Below are positions 1 through 7,745 of a DNA stretch of 20,172 nt, piece after piece (within the stretch, counting starts at the first letter, position 1; each line of letters opens with the position of its first letter). The translations under genes were made by a program, and so were the position numbers. Source of the stretch: a virus; the IMG/VR virus record IMGVR_UViG_3300031620_000003, positions 1 through 20,172 of that record; one strand, written 5' to 3'. A model generated the notes under the pieces. The model did no database searches and was not told where the DNA came from. It saw only the letters and a program-made list of their open reading frames with translations.

Positions 1-5
1 GTCAT
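1..5 (-). CDS. Start of next structural gene (cut off)
   Basis: Only the first codons are inside the window. A minus-strand ATG lies at 5-3, and a GAGGAG ribosome binding site lies 8 nt before it at about 14-19. The site sits downstream of the capsid gene, so a further head or tail gene probably continues beyond the left edge. Nothing can be said of its product. Confidence 0.55.
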
Positions 6-25
6 GATAAAATCTCCTCTATTGA

Positions 26-53
26 GGGGCTCCTTTGGGAGCCCCGGTTTTTT
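26..53 (+). terminator. Strong hairpin with T-run after the capsid gene
   Basis: A perfect 8-bp stem (GGGGCTCC at 26-33, GGAGCCCC at 38-45) with a TTTG loop is followed on the plus strand by GG and six T. This is a textbook intrinsic terminator for rightward transcription. On the minus strand the same hairpin falls just after the capsid stop codon but is followed by TCAATAG, not a T-run. There it may instead stabilise the capsid mRNA 3' end. Confidence 0.7.
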
Positions 54-1023
54 ATGCTACTGTGGTTTCGTTATTGAGCAGCGCATCCACCCGGCGGACC
101 GGAATGCCCTGGAACTGAGTAATTGCCCGGCCGAAGGCCTCTCCCGGCTGCCAGTTGACATTTGACTTGTCCTTGGCCAGGATCTCCAGTTGTGTAAGGA
201 TCGTCTTGTTGCAGTAGATAACCGCACCGACGCCCTTATACGGGAGGTTATTCTTGGCCGCGATAATCAAATTATCGTCGATGATATTGGTGGAGCCGGT
301 AACCTCGATGTTGCAGACCCGCTGGACGCACCGGTCGTCATGGATGAACATCCCGGCATTGACCTCAAAGTGGGTCCGGTAGGCCTGATATTCTTGCGGT
401 GTGGCCTGATCATCCAGAACCGTGCATTCCCCGAGATCCCTGGCCTTGACTCCCATGCTGGCCGATCCTCCGGGATAGATCAGATGCACCTTATGCTTGC
501 CCCACTGGACTATCCAGAGCGACGTATTATCATCCCCGGTTCCTCCAGTGTCGTGAACATTCTCCAGCGACAGGGCATTATATCGAGGGGTAAATCCGTC
601 GAACTTCTCCGGCGTGGTTGACTGATCGCCGTAAAAGATGCAATCCGCAAGATCCTGGGAAAGACCCTCGACAAAGGCCATATCCTCACCCGAGCGGAAC
701 ACAATCGGATTCGGTGCCAGGTCCACCAGTTTCTTATCGACAACGGAATACGCCTCGAGCATCCCGATACCTTCCTTGATCTGCCGCGTGCTGGACGCCT
801 TTCGCGCAATACCCTTGTTGAGTCTTCTCCAGGTACCGGACGGCAGGGTATTTCGTACCGTGCCGAGGTGCCCCATTTTTTGATTGGCTTCCAGCCAAAG
901 GGCATCGTCAAGGATCTCATTCGTTTCCGTCATTACCTCCACGATATCGAGAAGGTTCTGATCGGCCGTTCTTTTTGCCAGCTCTATAAGGGTGAGCTGG
1001 GCTCTCGTATCTAAAGTAGTCAT
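52..1023 (-). CDS. Major capsid (coat) protein, epsilon15/BPP-1 type
   Basis: This 323-residue protein forms the shell of the phage head. Its N-terminus (MTTLDTRAQLTLIELAKRT, then EVMTETNEILDDALWLEAN) and the central LPSGTWRRLN segment match from memory the coat-protein family of epsilon15-like and BPP-1-like podoviruses, which adopt the HK97 fold. Length is normal and no N-terminal delta domain is visible, which fits the separate scaffold gene upstream (1289-2020). The RBS is GGAGG, 10 nt before the ATG. It follows a 79-residue small protein by 14 nt in the late operon and is followed by a strong hairpin. Family assignment is by pattern recognition; the fold is inferred. Confidence 0.88.
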   Translation of the reverse strand: MTTLDTRAQLTLIELAKRTADQNLLDIVEVMTETNEILDDALWLEANQKMGHLGTVRNTLPSGTWRRLNKGIARKASSTRQIKEGIGMLEAYSVVDKKLVDLAPNPIVFRSGEDMAFVEGLSQDLADCIFYGDQSTTPEKFDGFTPRYNALSLENVHDTGGTGDDNTSLWIVQWGKHKVHLIYPGGSASMGVKARDLGECTVLDDQATPQEYQAYRTHFEVNAGMFIHDDRCVQRVCNIEVTGSTNIIDDNLIIAAKNNLPYKGVGAVIYCNKTILTQLEILAKDKSNVNWQPGEAFGRAITQFQGIPVRRVDALLNNETTVA

Positions 1024-1037
1024 GATCTTTTTTCCTC

Positions 1038-1277
1038 CTATTTGTTACGCATGGAAGGGTAATCGAGAAGTCGTTCCGAGCTGTTCTTTCGCAAATTAGC
1101 GATTTTGGCCATGGCAGCCGCTTCCTTGGCCTTTTCCTCTTGCAGTTTCTTTGCGGCTTTTTGTGCTTTGGCCAGCCGTTTAGCATCGGCCTTGATTTCC
1201 TCGGCCTTTGCTAACGTTCCGGCATCATACTCAGCCTCCCATTCCTGCTCCGTTTTTGTTCCGACAGTCGAGCTCAT
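1038..1277 (-). CDS. Small lysine/alanine-rich helical head protein
   Basis: This 79-residue protein is almost entirely charged helix: a long run rich in A, K and E (about residues 20-60) predicts a coiled coil. Its C-terminus, ERLLDYPSMRNK, closely repeats the end of the scaffold protein encoded just upstream (EKVLEYPSMEK). The shared tail, the location between scaffold and capsid, and the RBS (AGGAGG before ATG) suggest a small scaffold-like or capsid-binding assembly factor. No known family is recognised. It could also be a partial duplication of the scaffold C-terminus; that function is inference. Confidence 0.75.
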   Translation of the reverse strand: MSSTVGTKTEQEWEAEYDAGTLAKAEEIKADAKRLAKAQKAAKKLQEEKAKEAAAMAKIANLRKNSSERLLDYPSMRNK

Positions 1278-1288
1278 CTTTCATCCTC

Positions 1289-2020
1289 CTATTTTTCCAT
1301 GCTTGGATACTCGAGGACCTTTTCCTCAGCCGCGCTCTTGCCATCAGGTGTTGCCTTCAATCCTTTTCCACCTGGAGGAGTGCCCGGAGGGGTCGTGTCC
1401 TCAAGGATTTTTTCACCGATAATATGAAAAGCCTTGATCAAATATGGATCATGGTCCCATTGGCCTTCTGTCAAATACTTAAAAAGACCTGGAACACCTT
1501 CTTTCTCAATTTGCATTATCAGACGATCGGCTACTTGCTTATTTCTTTCAAAATCAGCGCCCCATTCTTTTTTGAACTCATCAAAAACTTCCTTTCTACG
1601 TTCACTTTCAGCAACAATGTTACGAGAAATTATATCCCGATAGAACCAATCGTATAAATTTTCAGCTTGCTGTTTGGTCAAACCTTCTTTATGTGCAGCA
1701 AGTCGGAAACTCTGTTGAACGTATTCAGGATATTTATACTCTTCAGGTAATTCAGGATCTTTGAGTTCATATTTATCTGGGGCTTCTGGCCGGCCGATCT
1801 TGTTGAAAAAATCGGCCTTTTCCTCGTCCGTGGCGTCATCCTTCAGTAATTGAATAGAGTTAGCCAATTTCCCATCAAGCTCAGTCTTGGCTTTCCCTTG
1901 CTCCAAGTAGGCATTTGCGAAATCGCCTATCTTCTCGAATCCGGTCAAAGCCTCATTACTTTTCAGGTCATCTGGTAACTGTGCTATCCAACCATCTGGG
2001 TGCTCGTTTCCATTACTCAT
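1289..2020 (-). CDS. Head scaffolding protein
   Basis: This 243-residue acidic protein lies directly between portal and capsid genes, the usual scaffold position. It has the usual scaffold layout: an N-terminal region with DEEKADFFNKIGRPEAPDKY (a phrase often seen in phage scaffolds), a long charged helical middle (residues about 110-200), a PPGTPPGG hinge and a short C-terminal tail ending in LEYPSMEK, likely to touch coat protein. Scaffolds guide shell assembly inside the procapsid and then leave. An ATG 15 nt further upstream also exists, but the GGAGG lies between the two ATGs and is spaced 8 nt from the one at 2020, so that start is chosen. Confidence 0.85.
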   Translation of the reverse strand: MSNGNEHPDGWIAQLPDDLKSNEALTGFEKIGDFANAYLEQGKAKTELDGKLANSIQLLKDDATDEEKADFFNKIGRPEAPDKYELKDPELPEEYKYPEYVQQSFRLAAHKEGLTKQQAENLYDWFYRDIISRNIVAESERRKEVFDEFKKEWGADFERNKQVADRLIMQIEKEGVPGLFKYLTEGQWDHDPYLIKAFHIIGEKILEDTTPPGTPPGGKGLKATPDGKSAAEEKVLEYPSMEK

Positions 2021-2062
2021 GATTAAAACCTCCATCAGTTAAAGTTTTGTCGCGGGGCAAAC

Positions 2063-2106
2063 AAAAAGGGCAGCGAGATAAGTGGGTAAGCACTTACCTG
2101 CCGCCC
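2063..2106 (-). terminator. Intrinsic terminator or attenuator before the scaffold gene
   Basis: Reading leftward, GGCAG (2098-2102 complement) and AAGTG (2091-2095 complement) pair with CACTT (2080-2084 complement) and CTGCC (2069-2073 complement), leaving a small internal loop. CCC and TTTTTGTTT follow at once. A second GGCC-rich inverted repeat lies just upstream (about 2122-2150). The element sits inside the late operon, so it would only partly terminate, or it separates portal from capsid transcription. Confidence 0.6.
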
Positions 2107-2170
2107 TCAGTGTTTCCTGCGCTAACCTTGGCCTGGCCTGGCCTTGGTTAAGCCCCTATTTTTTAAAAAT

Positions 2171-2371
2171 TTATGATTCGCTTATCGTGATCGTGGATGT
2201 TTCACTGACCAGAGTCAGCGTTGTATCCCTGTCTACAAGGAGAAGTCCGGCGATATCCTGCCCGTTGTCCGGCACGATCTCCCATATATCGTATTTATCC
2301 ATTCTGAAGATTTTTTTGCGGGGATATTTCCCGCTGCCTGCCTTCTTGAGTGTTCCTGTCTTGGTTGCCAT
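2171..2371 (-). CDS. Small virion-region protein, unknown function
   Basis: A 66-residue protein with a basic N-terminus (MATKTGTLKKAGSGKYPRKK) followed by a predicted all-beta segment (DKYDIWEIVPDN, then the GLLLVDRDTTLTLVSETSTITIS strands). No family is recognised. It has a good AGGAGG ribosome binding site with 7-nt spacing and starts 1 nt after the stop of the Bbp19-like gene. It is the last gene before the terminator-like hairpin at 2063-2106. The location between portal and scaffold suggests a minor head component, but nothing in the sequence proves it. Confidence 0.65.
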   Translation of the reverse strand: MATKTGTLKKAGSGKYPRKKIFRMDKYDIWEIVPDNGQDIAGLLLVDRDTTLTLVSETSTITISES

Positions 2372-2372
2372 G

Positions 2373-2666
2373 TCATTCCTCCTCCATTTTTATGATACTT
2401 TGTCCTTGCTCCTCTTTGGGGGCTATCTGCATAAATGCACCTATAAGCTCATCAATATTCAGGTCATTCCAGATCCCGAGGCGATTGAGCAATTTTCTGG
2501 CATAATTGGCCAAAACCCTTTCTTCTTCGTTGTCCAAGATCTCGTCGAAAAAATGGAGTTCCGTGAGCATGTGCGCCAGGACTTTTCTGCCGGCACCACT
2601 ATTAAAGGTTCGCCTATATTCCTCTCTGATCGATTGTTCAGATTTTTTGTCGGTCCATTTAAACAT
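2373..2666 (-). CDS. Bbp19-like phage protein
   Basis: A 97-residue protein with the phrase RTFNSGAGRKVLAHMLTELHFF near its start, typical of the Bbp19-like family (named after a BPP-1 protein) encoded next to portal genes in many podoviruses. The exact role is unknown. The ATG at 2664-2666 overlaps the portal stop by 8 nt, pointing to translational coupling. A further ATG at 2690 lies inside the portal gene and has no Shine-Dalgarno sequence, so the coupled start is preferred. The C-terminus is acidic (IIKMEEE). Confidence 0.75.
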   Translation of the reverse strand: MFKWTDKKSEQSIREEYRRTFNSGAGRKVLAHMLTELHFFDEILDNEEERVLANYARKLLNRLGIWNDLNIDELIGAFMQIAPKEEQGQSIIKMEEE

Positions 2667-4317
2667 TTTCAGGCAAATTCTTAATTGCATCGGATAACTT
2701 GCCGCCGCTTAAATTGTCCGCTTCGGCCACGGTCTTACTTTGCTGAATTATGCGTTCCATAGTTTCCATGGTTAGCTGTTGTTTCTGGAATTGCGCCCTG
2801 GCCTCCCTGATTCCCAAAACCTCGTCCATGCTCCGTATCGTTTTTTGCGGCATCCCGTAGCTTTCCAGGATCTGCCGTGCGGTATCGTCCCAGTCTACGA
2901 TATCGGCTGTGTCGGGATTGATCTTTAAAATGGGTATCAGTCCCTCAAGGCTCCTGGTTATACCCTGGGTCTGGAAAAGCCTTTTTTGCGCCTGGGCCAA
3001 CGGTCCCATGTAATCAACATCGATCCTTGCCCCGGATTGTTCGAGCAGAATATCCGGGGGATCATCAATTCTCCCGGCGTTGTATTCGATATCAAAGACT
3101 CTATCAATGGTCGGGTCCAGGCATTCATAATTCAAGCGACCGATCGCGGTCCCGAGCACGGCGGCCTTTTCTCCTTGTCTCTCGATAATCTCCGTTGCGG
3201 TCATCTGCCTTTCGGCACGGGAGAGCATAAGGAAGAAATCGACCTTGAAATGATCCTGTATGATCTCCCTTTTCTTGTCCTCGCGGTCAATCCCCGCCGG
3301 GAAATGGATACCGCTCAGGACCGGGGAAATGATCCGTTTCTCATCCTCGTAATAGTTCATGCCCCGGGGCAGAATTCTCACCTTGCCGATCAATTCGGAA
3401 GGTACATTATAGGAAGGCTCCACACTCAATTCCGCTGCCTTGAGCAGCGTCTTTGAGATCAGGTTCAATCCAATAATATCCGACAATGCCGTGCTCGCCG
3501 GTGAGCGCCCGTAGACTTCGTTACTGGCCTTTCTGTACCTCCACACGGAAAAGGGATTGCTGTCGTAGCCGCTCTCGAGGACCATTTTCTTCCCTTCAAG
3601 CTGCAGCCAATAGGAGGCAAAGGGTTTGTTTTTCGCATTGAGCTTGCCCTGTTCCCGTTCCTCCCTTGGGAATAGCGCATGGATGAACTCGAATTCGGTA
3701 AAGGGATTTTTTTCAAGTGCATTTTGTAATGAATGGCTCAAATTCTCCTTTCCAAATTTCTTTGCCGCTTGCCGCGCCTGGATCTTGTATTTCCGGTAGA
3801 CCGTATCGACTACCCCTTGCTCGTTTTCCGCTATGCAGATCTCCGAACAATGCCTTGTGTGGAAAAGAATCTTGCTGACGGTCGTATTCTCCGGCCAACA
3901 CTCCTCGGAATAAATTGTAGCGGTTCCAATCGAACCGGCATCGATGAAAAATTCCCCCATGGTGGTGTAGAAATTCGATCTCTGGAACGCAGAATAGAGC
4001 GTTTTTTCCGTTTCCTGCAGCCATTCCTTGACTTCCGGTATCGCATTCAAACGGGGATCGGCCATCTTCAGCCTGAACCACTGAATCGAAGGAGACACAA
4101 GATACCCATGGAGACCGTCGGCAAAAAGTTCGAGGGCGGCCAGCGGAGAGCCATCATAAATTTTAGTCGCCCGGTTTGTGCCTTTGGATTCACTTTTGAT
4201 ATTTGCACGAATCGGTACGACATAATCGGCGATATCCTGCCATAGTCTCTCCCACGGATTTCTTAGCTCTTCCAGTTGAGATTGGCGCTTTATGAGCAGA
4301 TCTGCTAATTCAGCCAT
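2659..4317 (-). CDS. Portal / head-to-tail connector protein
   Basis: A 552-residue protein of the podovirus head-tail connector family (the T7 gp8/epsilon15-like 'Bacteriophage head to tail connecting protein' type). Diagnostic phrases are the N-terminal RNPWERLWQDIADYVVP, the TWPENT/KILFHTRH region (about residues 120-160), VYGRSPASTALSDI (about 270) and MTATEIIERQGEKAAVLGTAIGRL (about 370-395). The protein forms the dodecameric ring through which DNA is packaged and ejected. Length is normal. The start has an AGGA sequence 8 nt upstream. It is flanked by a small basic gene upstream and overlaps the Bbp19-like gene downstream by 8 nt. Confidence 0.93.
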   Translation of the reverse strand: MAELADLLIKRQSQLEELRNPWERLWQDIADYVVPIRANIKSESKGTNRATKIYDGSPLAALELFADGLHGYLVSPSIQWFRLKMADPRLNAIPEVKEWLQETEKTLYSAFQRSNFYTTMGEFFIDAGSIGTATIYSEECWPENTTVSKILFHTRHCSEICIAENEQGVVDTVYRKYKIQARQAAKKFGKENLSHSLQNALEKNPFTEFEFIHALFPREEREQGKLNAKNKPFASYWLQLEGKKMVLESGYDSNPFSVWRYRKASNEVYGRSPASTALSDIIGLNLISKTLLKAAELSVEPSYNVPSELIGKVRILPRGMNYYEDEKRIISPVLSGIHFPAGIDREDKKREIIQDHFKVDFFLMLSRAERQMTATEIIERQGEKAAVLGTAIGRLNYECLDPTIDRVFDIEYNAGRIDDPPDILLEQSGARIDVDYMGPLAQAQKRLFQTQGITRSLEGLIPILKINPDTADIVDWDDTARQILESYGMPQKTIRSMDEVLGIREARAQFQKQQLTMETMERIIQQSKTVAEADNLSGGKLSDAIKNLPENV

Positions 4318-4319
4318 AA

Positions 4320-4538
4320 TTAAGTCCTGTGAGCTTTTTTAACGGCTCTTTCCTTTCCGAGAATGGACATTGCGACCGCCCAGACGTTTTTGATTTTCTT
4401 TTTAGCCTTGCTGCCTGCACTTCGTTTCTTCTTGAGCAAGGAAACGACCATCTCGTGAAATTTCTTTGTGTGGATTCCCTTGCCTTTCGGGGACTTGAAT
4501 CCGGCCCTTCTATAGAGAGCCTTGATCGCTTCGGACAT
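4320..4538 (-). CDS. Small, strongly basic protein
   Basis: A 72-residue protein with about one third lysine or arginine (LLKKKRSAGSKAKKKIKNVW at about residues 34-53). It begins MSEAIKALYRRAGFKSPKGKGIHTKKFHEM. The RBS is GAGGAA with good spacing, and the stop is 2 nt before the portal start. The charge suggests binding to DNA, or packaging with the genome. Short basic genes just before the portal occur in related podoviruses, but I cannot name a family. Function unknown. Confidence 0.7.
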   Translation of the reverse strand: MSEAIKALYRRAGFKSPKGKGIHTKKFHEMVVSLLKKKRSAGSKAKKKIKNVWAVAMSILGKERAVKKAHRT

Positions 4539-4548
4539 TTTCTATTCC

Positions 4549-6207
4549 TCAGTTCTTTAAAATATCCGTCAGGATATTGGCCAATATGTTTCGCAAGAGC
4601 TTTATTTCGCTTTGTGTCAGGATGACCAGGTTTTGCGTCTGCGGAATGAGCACGATAGCATTCGGGCTTATGGTAACGCCCCCTGGGAGTGCAACTATTT
4701 CATCCTGCGTAGCAGCCACCAGATTAATAACGCCGGGAGATATTGTAACTCCTACTTTGATCGTTCCTTCCTGGATCTGCGCCAAGACCGACTGAATTCC
4801 GGGCGTGATCGTGACCCCGCATTTTATTGTCTCTGCCTCAATGCTCGATATTAAATTCAATACATCAGGCGTTATAGTAGCACCTGCTTTTATCGTCTCT
4901 TCCGGACAGCTTGACGCCAAATTCAATGCCTGTGGGGTTATTTCAGCTCCAGCTTTTATTGTTTCTCCCTGAGCTACAGAGGCAAGATTGATAACTCCCG
5001 GGGTTACGGTTACTCCGCCGCCGCCTGTTGTATAAACAACTGTTAATGTAGCAGCATCCGCAGTTTCCTGTGCCCATATTTTGACATACCCAGATGTAGA
5101 GTCGTCGAGGAGTACAAAACCCCAATCAGTGTGCCCAGCATTAATTATATCCTGACATAAAGTTTTGATCTCCGGTGAATCTACCCATCCAGTTGCATCA
5201 ATCGTCCAACTGACAGAATTAGCAAGAGTAGCTATTGTATCAGGCCTGTCTCCACCAGACGCCCATGATATTGTATCCTTATCAACAGCTTTTAATAATT
5301 GCCCACTGTGAGTACTCTTAAAATTCACATTTACACTAATCTTACAACCATTTTCCGCTGTACCTGATGCGGTAACTCCTTCCCATTCCCATCCAGCTTC
5401 TGCTATAGCAGACCAGTAATAACCAGTATACAAAGTATTACCATACTGATCGTAAAAAGTGCCTCCCCAGACAAAACAATCATCTGCTGTAGCAGTTGGC
5501 CCCCAGGTCGTAGGAGAGAGTTTTCCAATTTCCTTTGCTGCATACTGTTTTTCTAAAAGACCTAATTCATGCTTTCCACCTCCAACCTCCTCATACTTAT
5601 GGTCGTCCTCCTCTCCTTTATTCCAAGAGAAGAAGAAGGAATCAAACATCAAAGATCGAGCTTTTGTGGCTTGCTTTTTCGCAAAATGTGGATATAACAA
5701 CTCCCCTTTTTCAAGAGTATCAAATTCAAAACACAGCCTCTGAGTAGTAGTCTTTGTAGCTTTTGATTCAACATCGAAAGAAAATAAAGCTCTACCATGC
5801 CCGCCAACTCTGACTCTTACCGTCCCCTTTTGATCCTCTGTGGATACAGCATAAGATATCTCTATCCTATCAGTTGCATCTTCCCCAGTAATTTCCCTCA
5901 CCTGGAAGTTACTCACAGCAGGAGTAGGTCTATTCCATAAAATCCCCCGTTTTACCTCTGGATAAAAACTGCCAGAAGTTAGAAGTTTGTCGTCTTTATA
6001 GAACTCCAGTCCAGTAGTGGTAAATTTAATTTTGCTGTCTCTAAAGGTTATGGTCTTGGAATTTGCATCCCAAAGATATGGAGCATACTCACCATTCCCA
6101 CAGTCTACATTATATTGACCAATGTTAGACTTGTAGACCTTCTTGTCAGAATCTTTGACAAGAAACTCCCTGCCATTCTTAGTCCATTTGTGGTGTATCA
6201 GTTCCAT
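4549..6207 (-). CDS. Tail-fibre/spike-like protein with C-terminal 22-residue repeats
   Basis: A 552-residue protein, mostly beta-strand. Residues 1-230 hold a beta-rich unit (YKSNIGQYNVDCGNGEYAPYLWDA). Residues about 230-395 look like a jelly-roll/DNRLRE-like module ending TLTVVYTT. After GGGG come six copies of a repeat with consensus GVTITPxVxNLxxxxxxETIKx (residues 398-531). The last 20 residues form an amphipathic helix (LLRNILANILTDILKN) that could trimerise the fibre. Codon use is more AT-rich than in neighbours, which fits a swapped receptor-binding module. The gene overlaps the sulfotransferase by 10 nt. A role in host binding is inference from architecture and position. Confidence 0.65.
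   Translation of the reverse strand: MELIHHKWTKNGREFLVKDSDKKVYKSNIGQYNVDCGNGEYAPYLWDANSKTITFRDSKIKFTTTGLEFYKDDKLLTSGSFYPEVKRGILWNRPTPAVSNFQVREITGEDATDRIEISYAVSTEDQKGTVRVRVGGHGRALFSFDVESKATKTTTQRLCFEFDTLEKGELLYPHFAKKQATKARSLMFDSFFFSWNKGEEDDHKYEEVGGGKHELGLLEKQYAAKEIGKLSPTTWGPTATADDCFVWGGTFYDQYGNTLYTGYYWSAIAEAGWEWEGVTASGTAENGCKISVNVNFKSTHSGQLLKAVDKDTISWASGGDRPDTIATLANSVSWTIDATGWVDSPEIKTLCQDIINAGHTDWGFVLLDDSTSGYVKIWAQETADAATLTVVYTTGGGGVTVTPGVINLASVAQGETIKAGAEITPQALNLASSCPEETIKAGATITPDVLNLISSIEAETIKCGVTITPGIQSVLAQIQEGTIKVGVTISPGVINLVAATQDEIVALPGGVTISPNAIVLIPQTQNLVILTQSEIKLLRNILANILTDILKN
4615..5016 (-). repeat. Six in-frame 66-nt coding repeats in the fibre gene
   Basis: These encode repeats of 22 residues (the fifth has 24) at residues 398, 420, 442, 464, 486 and 510. 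Constant positions are G, T/S-P and, in the first four copies, TIK at the end. DNA copies have diverged, so the repeat is old and kept by selection on the protein. It resembles a beta-solenoid or triple-beta-helix shaft, each turn adding one unit. Confidence 0.85.
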
Positions 6208-6773
6208 ATCTTCTCTATAATCTCATCATCAGATAGCTTTTCCGACATATCAATCTCTACATGAGGCTTATCTTTTAAAACCATTTTAATGTAGTCTTTT
6301 TGCTTACAAAATGCCTTTGCTTTTGCTTCACTGTATCCCAGCTTCGTAGTCATACTGGACAAAGTTTTCTCATTATTCCTATACGTAAAAATTATATAAG
6401 CCCGATCAAACCAACTCAGCAGCAAAGAAAAAACGGGCGGAGAGCATAGTCGAGGGTCTTTAAATCCCCATAATGCAGAACCTTCTTCCATTCTCCTTTT
6501 GAAATAACTTTGAAGTTTTAGCAAAGCTATATCAAAGGGATATCTGCCATTCCTAACATTGGTACTTAGTACAAATAGCTCCATGCTCTCGTAAAAGCCT
6601 TCAGGATTAAGTTTCTCTCTCCAGTTACCTAATTTTTTCTTGCTTTCATTGCTTAAAGGATACTCGTCAAGAAGATCATTACCCATATTCACGCCACACT
6701 TAATGTGCAGTATCCTTGCTATGGCACTTGTCCCGCTTCTTGGAATGCCTGCTACAATTACAGGAGATTTCAT
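6198..6773 (-). CDS. P-loop sulfotransferase-like protein
   Basis: A 191-residue protein starting MKSPVIVAGIPRSGTSAIAR. GIPRSGTSA (residues 9-17) is the 5'-phosphosulfate-binding loop of PAPS-dependent sulfotransferases, and FTYRNNEKTLSSM (about 130-142) matches the 3'-phosphate-binding R...S motif. The family moves sulfate from PAPS to sugars, lipids or proteins. At 191 residues it is shorter than typical (about 250-300). The start at 6773 lies 1 nt after the stop of the secreted-protein gene. The frame stays open further upstream, but only inside that gene. The AT-rich composition matches the fibre gene. The target could be a host surface glycan or the fibre itself; that is inference. Confidence 0.8.
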   Translation of the reverse strand: MKSPVIVAGIPRSGTSAIARILHIKCGVNMGNDLLDEYPLSNESKKKLGNWREKLNPEGFYESMELFVLSTNVRNGRYPFDIALLKLQSYFKRRMEEGSALWGFKDPRLCSPPVFSLLLSWFDRAYIIFTYRNNEKTLSSMTTKLGYSEAKAKAFCKQKDYIKMVLKDKPHVEIDMSEKLSDDEIIEKIWN

Positions 6774-6774
6774 A

Positions 6775-7104
6775 TTATTCGATACGAATAACCTTTGGCA
6801 CAGCCAAGGTTGGTTTTGCAAAGAAGAAAGGGATAGCCACACTCTCGCCCCATAAATCATATACCGCCGATACTTGAATGTTGTAATCGCCAGGAGGCAG
6901 ATCCCCAAGTTCAAACCATAGCTTCACTGTTCCATCACCTAAATTTAGTGGTGTAACAGTTTCATTTATATCCCCTGTAATTTTATATACTTTTACACTT
7001 ATTTGTGGATCACATGTGAGATGCGGATCGGCGACGACCACTGCAGGCAGCAAGAAAATGATGAAACATAAGGCTGCGATTAATGAAAATAGTTTTTTTC
7101 TCAT
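6775..7104 (-). CDS. Secreted small beta-sandwich protein (possible moron)
   Basis: A 109-residue protein with a clear Sec signal peptide: basic MRKK, a hydrophobic stretch (residues 5-22) and a VVA-DPH cleavage site near residue 25. The mature part (about 84 residues) is beta-rich, with LGDLPPGDYNIQVSAVYD typical of Ig/FN3-like folds. It has two cysteines at most. AGGAGG precedes the ATG by 9 nt; a nearer ATG is out of frame and stops after two codons. Virion proteins are not normally exported, so this protein probably acts in the periplasm or on the surface, for example in superinfection exclusion or adhesion. No specific family is recognised. Confidence 0.7.
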   Translation of the reverse strand: MRKKLFSLIAALCFIIFLLPAVVVADPHLTCDPQISVKVYKITGDINETVTPLNLGDGTVKLWFELGDLPPGDYNIQVSAVYDLWGESVAIPFFFAKPTLAVPKVIRIE

Positions 7105-7147
7105 GACATGATTCCTCCTTTTTTTCGTTCATCTACTGTAGGATTAT

Positions 7148-7570
7148 TTATGTTAGGTTTATAATCCCCTCGGCATTCCACTGGATCTTGAAGTCCCCGT
7201 TGCTGGAACTCTTGTCTGCCTCGAAATCGAAACAGCAGATAAGATCATCCCCCGCCAAAGTGTCGTCAATCAGAACGGCATACCGGGCGGTGATGGTTGA
7301 ATCGGCCCAGGTAACATCGTCACCATCAAACACGCCCTCATCATCCGTATCGTCCTGACTGACTGCCTGATTCGCAAGCGTGGCCCCACCGGTAGTATAA
7401 CCGTTCCCATTGGGTACTTCATTAGTAAGGTCACCTTTTACGTTATGGTCCTTGTCCGGCGTGTAGGCATTTGTATGAAGCTGGACCTTAATGGTGTCCC
7501 CAGCAGCGCCTAAATCGCACAATTTTTTCAGCAAATTAGCTTTGAACCGGTTATAGATGATATCTGCCAT
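7148..7570 (-). CDS. Conserved phage virion-region protein (decoration-like)
   Basis: A 140-residue protein that follows, nearly phrase by phrase, a widespread phage family: MADIIYNRFKANLL, VQLHTNAYTPDKD, NEVPNGNGYTTGGATLANQ, DGDDVTWADSTITARYAVL, SSNGDFKIQWNAEGI. Members are found in many tailed phages near structural genes. Their role is not firmly known; they are often annotated as tail or decoration proteins. AGGGGGA lies 7 nt before the ATG. The predicted fold is beta. Length is normal for the family. Confidence 0.75.
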   Translation of the reverse strand: MADIIYNRFKANLLKKLCDLGAAGDTIKVQLHTNAYTPDKDHNVKGDLTNEVPNGNGYTTGGATLANQAVSQDDTDDEGVFDGDDVTWADSTITARYAVLIDDTLAGDDLICCFDFEADKSSSNGDFKIQWNAEGIINLT

Positions 7571-7582
7571 GATATTTCCCCC

Positions 7583-7735
7583 TTACCACAGTAACCATTT
7601 GGCTACCTTGATTAGCCTTTCGTTCTCGGACTTATTTCTGAACGCCCTCTCCTTGAAAGCTGCTTCTCGGAGATCTCTTGCCAGCTTCCAATAGATCATG
7701 CAAACGATTACAAGACCTACGACGATGAACTCCAT
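7583..7735 (-). CDS. Small membrane protein (50 residues)
   Basis: A 50-residue gene filling the gap between two virion genes. Residues 3-16 (FIVVGLVIVCMIYW) form one membrane helix, followed by a charged tail (KLARDLREAAFKERAFRNK, then KVAKWLLW). GAGGAG sits 6 nt before the ATG. The layout, an N-terminal membrane anchor plus a charged helix, resembles i-spanins, small holins or membrane-anchored morons of phages, but it is too short to assign. No separate lysin gene is visible in the window. Confidence 0.65.
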   Translation of the reverse strand: MEFIVVGLVIVCMIYWKLARDLREAAFKERAFRNKSENERLIKVAKWLLW

Positions 7736-7745
7736 AATATCTCCT

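Noticed and set aside
190-621. Long plus-strand open frame over the capsid gene
   Set aside because: It is antisense to a well-supported coat gene, has no ribosome site and no family resemblance. The same holds for other plus-strand frames up to 20,081.
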